Position numbers and translations under genes: made by a program. From an uncultured Ruminococcus sp. (GTDB lineage: Bacteria; Bacillota; Clostridia; Lachnospirales; Lachnospiraceae), in NCBI GenBank assembly GCA_904377845.1, contig CAJFGR010000004.1, positions 1 to 64,000 on the forward strand: a stretch of DNA of 64,000 nucleotides. The letters run 5' to 3'. Positions 62,623 to 64,000 of the stretch are shown here, piece after piece. The notes beneath the pieces were generated by a model. That model was not told the DNA's origin. It made no database searches and saw nothing but the letters and a program-made list of their open reading frames with translations. The stretch's first letter is position 1, and every line of letters starts with the position of its first letter.

Positions 62623-62633
62623 CGAACAGTTCG
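62623..62633. promoter_or_regulatory. CGAAC-A-GTTCG palindrome between marR and lysR
   Basis: A perfect 5-bp inverted repeat with single central base, 42 bp upstream of the marR start. A second short repeat, TGGAA-TTGT-TTCCA (62607-62620), is next to it. It is the natural candidate for MarR self-repression; the one-base centre excludes a LexA box. Confidence 0.4.
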
Positions 62634-62768
62634 TATCCTTATTTTCTGTCCATTAGAGATTTTAGCGCAGTTCTCATTGAATGTGAAATTCAAAAGTGCT
62701 ATAATCAATAAACATCTTTTATAGATATCAATTATTATTTTATATCACTTTTACAGGGGAAATATTAT

Positions 62769-63653
62769 ATGAACACTATACAACTGGAATGTTTTATCGC
62801 AGTAGCGGAATACCTGAATTTTTCAAAAGCCTCCCGGGAGCTGAAGATCACACAGCCGGCGGTCAGCCATCAGATCCAGACCCTGGAAGAGGAACTGGGA
62901 GTGAAACTCTTTAACCGTACCAGCAAAAGCGTCACCCTCACTCAGGAGGGGATTCTGTTCCTACCTGACGCACAGCTTATCCTGAAGACCGCCCTGAGCG
63001 CAAAAGAACGTCTGGGCAGCCATGAGCATTTTATTTCTCTGGAGCTTGGATGCCATAATTATATGGAACTGACTCTCTTTCCGCCCATATTAAAAAAACT
63101 TTCGGCCGAATTCCCGCTGCTGCGGCCAAATATCCATCTGGTTCCTTTTCCTTCTCTTCTGAGCCTCATCGAAAACAACCAGATCCACGCAGCGCTTGGC
63201 ATCAAAGACGACCAGAGAATGTCTCCGCTTTTTTTCAAAGAGCTCTGCTCCGCCCCTGTAGCCTGTGTCTGTTCTCCGGAACACCCGCTGGCAAAATACG
63301 AGACACTTACCAAAAATCAGCTGACAGGAAATTTCATCGCCTGTTCTCCCCGACAGATTCCGGATTCGATCTTTACCATGCAGAACAGCATCCTTGTGAA
63401 TCTGCTGCCGGAACAGAGATTTTTTGCCGAAAATATAGAAAGTGCCTTTGCTCTCGCAAAGGCACAGTTGGGTTATACTTTATATCCGAATATTCTTCCC
63501 GCAAGAGATCCCGATCTGCGCTATATCCCGATCACAAATCTTCCACGGATCTCATTCGGAGTATATTGTCAGCATAAACACGATCAGCCGGTATTAAACC
63601 GGTTTCTTACTCTGCTCTCGCAGTATATGAAAAATAGATCTGCCGATATGTAG
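62769..63653 (+). CDS. LysR family transcriptional regulator
   Basis: A 294-aa LysR protein: helix-turn-helix at 17-40 (FSKASRELKITQPAVSHQIQ), effector domain to the C-terminus. It is divergent from marR and convergent with the partial aldo/keto reductase gene 15 bp after its stop. CAGGGGAAA serves as the ribosome site. Target and ligand unknown. Confidence 0.93.
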   Translation: MNTIQLECFIAVAEYLNFSKASRELKITQPAVSHQIQTLEEELGVKLFNRTSKSVTLTQEGILFLPDAQLILKTALSAKERLGSHEHFISLELGCHNYMELTLFPPILKKLSAEFPLLRPNIHLVPFPSLLSLIENNQIHAALGIKDDQRMSPLFFKELCSAPVACVCSPEHPLAKYETLTKNQLTGNFIACSPRQIPDSIFTMQNSILVNLLPEQRFFAENIESAFALAKAQLGYTLYPNILPARDPDLRYIPITNLPRISFGVYCQHKHDQPVLNRFLTLLSQYMKNRSADM

Positions 63654-63668
63654 GGATGCAAAATTATT

Positions 63669-64000
63669 TCATTTTTTCACATCCAACAGTTTAGTACCCT
63701 CCGGCGGATTACTGTCTACTGCGCCTACAATCCTGTGCGGCACATATGGTTCTTCCAGAAATGCGACGTCTTCCTCTGTCAATTTAACTGAAAACGCTCC
63801 TGTAGCGTCATCAAAATGGGATGCTTTCGTAGCCCCGATGATCGGCGCTGTTACTCCTTTTGCCCACTCCCATGCCAATGCGATCTGCTGCATTTTCACG
63901 CCATATTTTTCTGCCAGACGATGAACCCTGCGGACAATCTCCATATCCTGCTCTCTGGTCCGGTCATATTTTCCCATAGCCGCCCGGTCTGTTTTGCTGC
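63669..64000 (-). CDS. aldo/keto reductase, C-terminal part (runs off the window)
   Basis: About 110 residues of the C-terminal third of an aldo/keto reductase, an NADPH-dependent TIM-barrel oxidoreductase. The reading frame is open to the window edge and continues upstream of the ATG at 63977 (residues SKTDRAA before MGKYD), so that ATG is internal. GVKMQQIALAWEWAKGVTAPIIGATKASHFDDA is the coenzyme-binding region of the family (in two parts), and LTEEDVAFLEEPYVPHRIVG the usual end. Substrate unknown. Confidence 0.88.
   Translation of the reverse strand, partial: SKTDRAAMGKYDRTREQDMEIVRRVHRLAEKYGVKMQQIALAWEWAKGVTAPIIGATKASHFDDATGAFSVKLTEEDVAFLEEPYVPHRIVGAVDSNPPEGTKLLDVKK

Noticed and set aside
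62623..62633. LexA box before marR
   Set aside because: CGAAC and GTTCG are separated by one base instead of four.

Overview
The window looks like chromosomal DNA of an anaerobic Gram-positive Clostridia, most likely a gut Lachnospiraceae; the genus cannot be fixed from the sequence alone. The clues are AGGAGG-type ribosome binding sites, moderate G+C, a CBS/DRTGG-type family II pyrophosphatase, an orphan Spo0A DNA-binding domain, a YolD/UmuC pair behind a CGAAC-N4-GTTC LexA box, ABC-F and MATE families typical of the group, and a tRNA gene without encoded CCA. No phage, transposase, CRISPR array or rRNA was seen.

Layout. 1-16.8 kb is mainly minus-strand housekeeping: threonine aldolase, flavin reductase with a histone-like tail, CBS-pyrophosphatase, an S1-domain protein (plus strand), a sodium/solute symporter, methylglyoxal synthase, an ABC exporter pair behind a YtrA-like operator, a hexapeptide acyltransferase, topoisomerase III, galactose mutarotase, polyphosphate kinase and a patatin. 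16.8-27.2 kb holds a repeat cluster, an ABC-F ATPase, tRNA-Ser(CGA), the orphan Spo0A_C gene, a phosphatase, an esterase, Mrp, an XRE-Uma2 fusion, a MATE pump and a cysteine-less PurF-like protein. 27.4-35.3 kb holds an ABC-2 exporter divergent from a two-component system, GlgX and a DUF2325 protein. 35.5-42.9 kb holds PatB/MalY, DUF3737, LysR, arginase-like, truncated MATE and YolD-UmuC genes.

The most coherent system is at 43.0-50.0 kb. It is a tightly packed minus-strand operon of an EAL phosphodiesterase, a membrane GGDEF cyclase, a double glycosyltransferase (DPM1-like GT2 + BcsA-like GT2 + PilZ) and a polytopic GT-C-like membrane protein. I read it as a self-contained, c-di-GMP-controlled surface polysaccharide or glycolipid machine. 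Downstream in coordinate order lie cysK and an O-acetylhomoserine sulfhydrylase, then a decaying stretch (52.4-54.8 kb) with a remnant GTP pyrophosphokinase and a chimeric, frameshifted CydDC-like ABC transporter. The window ends with LysR-pgsA, an esterase, a YjbR-EVE fusion, a MarR/heterodimeric ABC efflux operon, another LysR gene and a partial aldo/keto reductase.

Non-coding DNA is unusually rich in structure. There is a dispersed ~78-bp repeat family (6.9, 16.8-17.1 and 35.4 kb), long fold-back elements at 4.6-5.2, 17.1 and 34.9 kb, an array of perfect hairpins flush against -10 boxes at 3.7 kb, and three copies of an 18-bp operator-like palindrome AGTTAG-N6-CTAACT in front of the DUF2325 gene and the broken ABC transporter.
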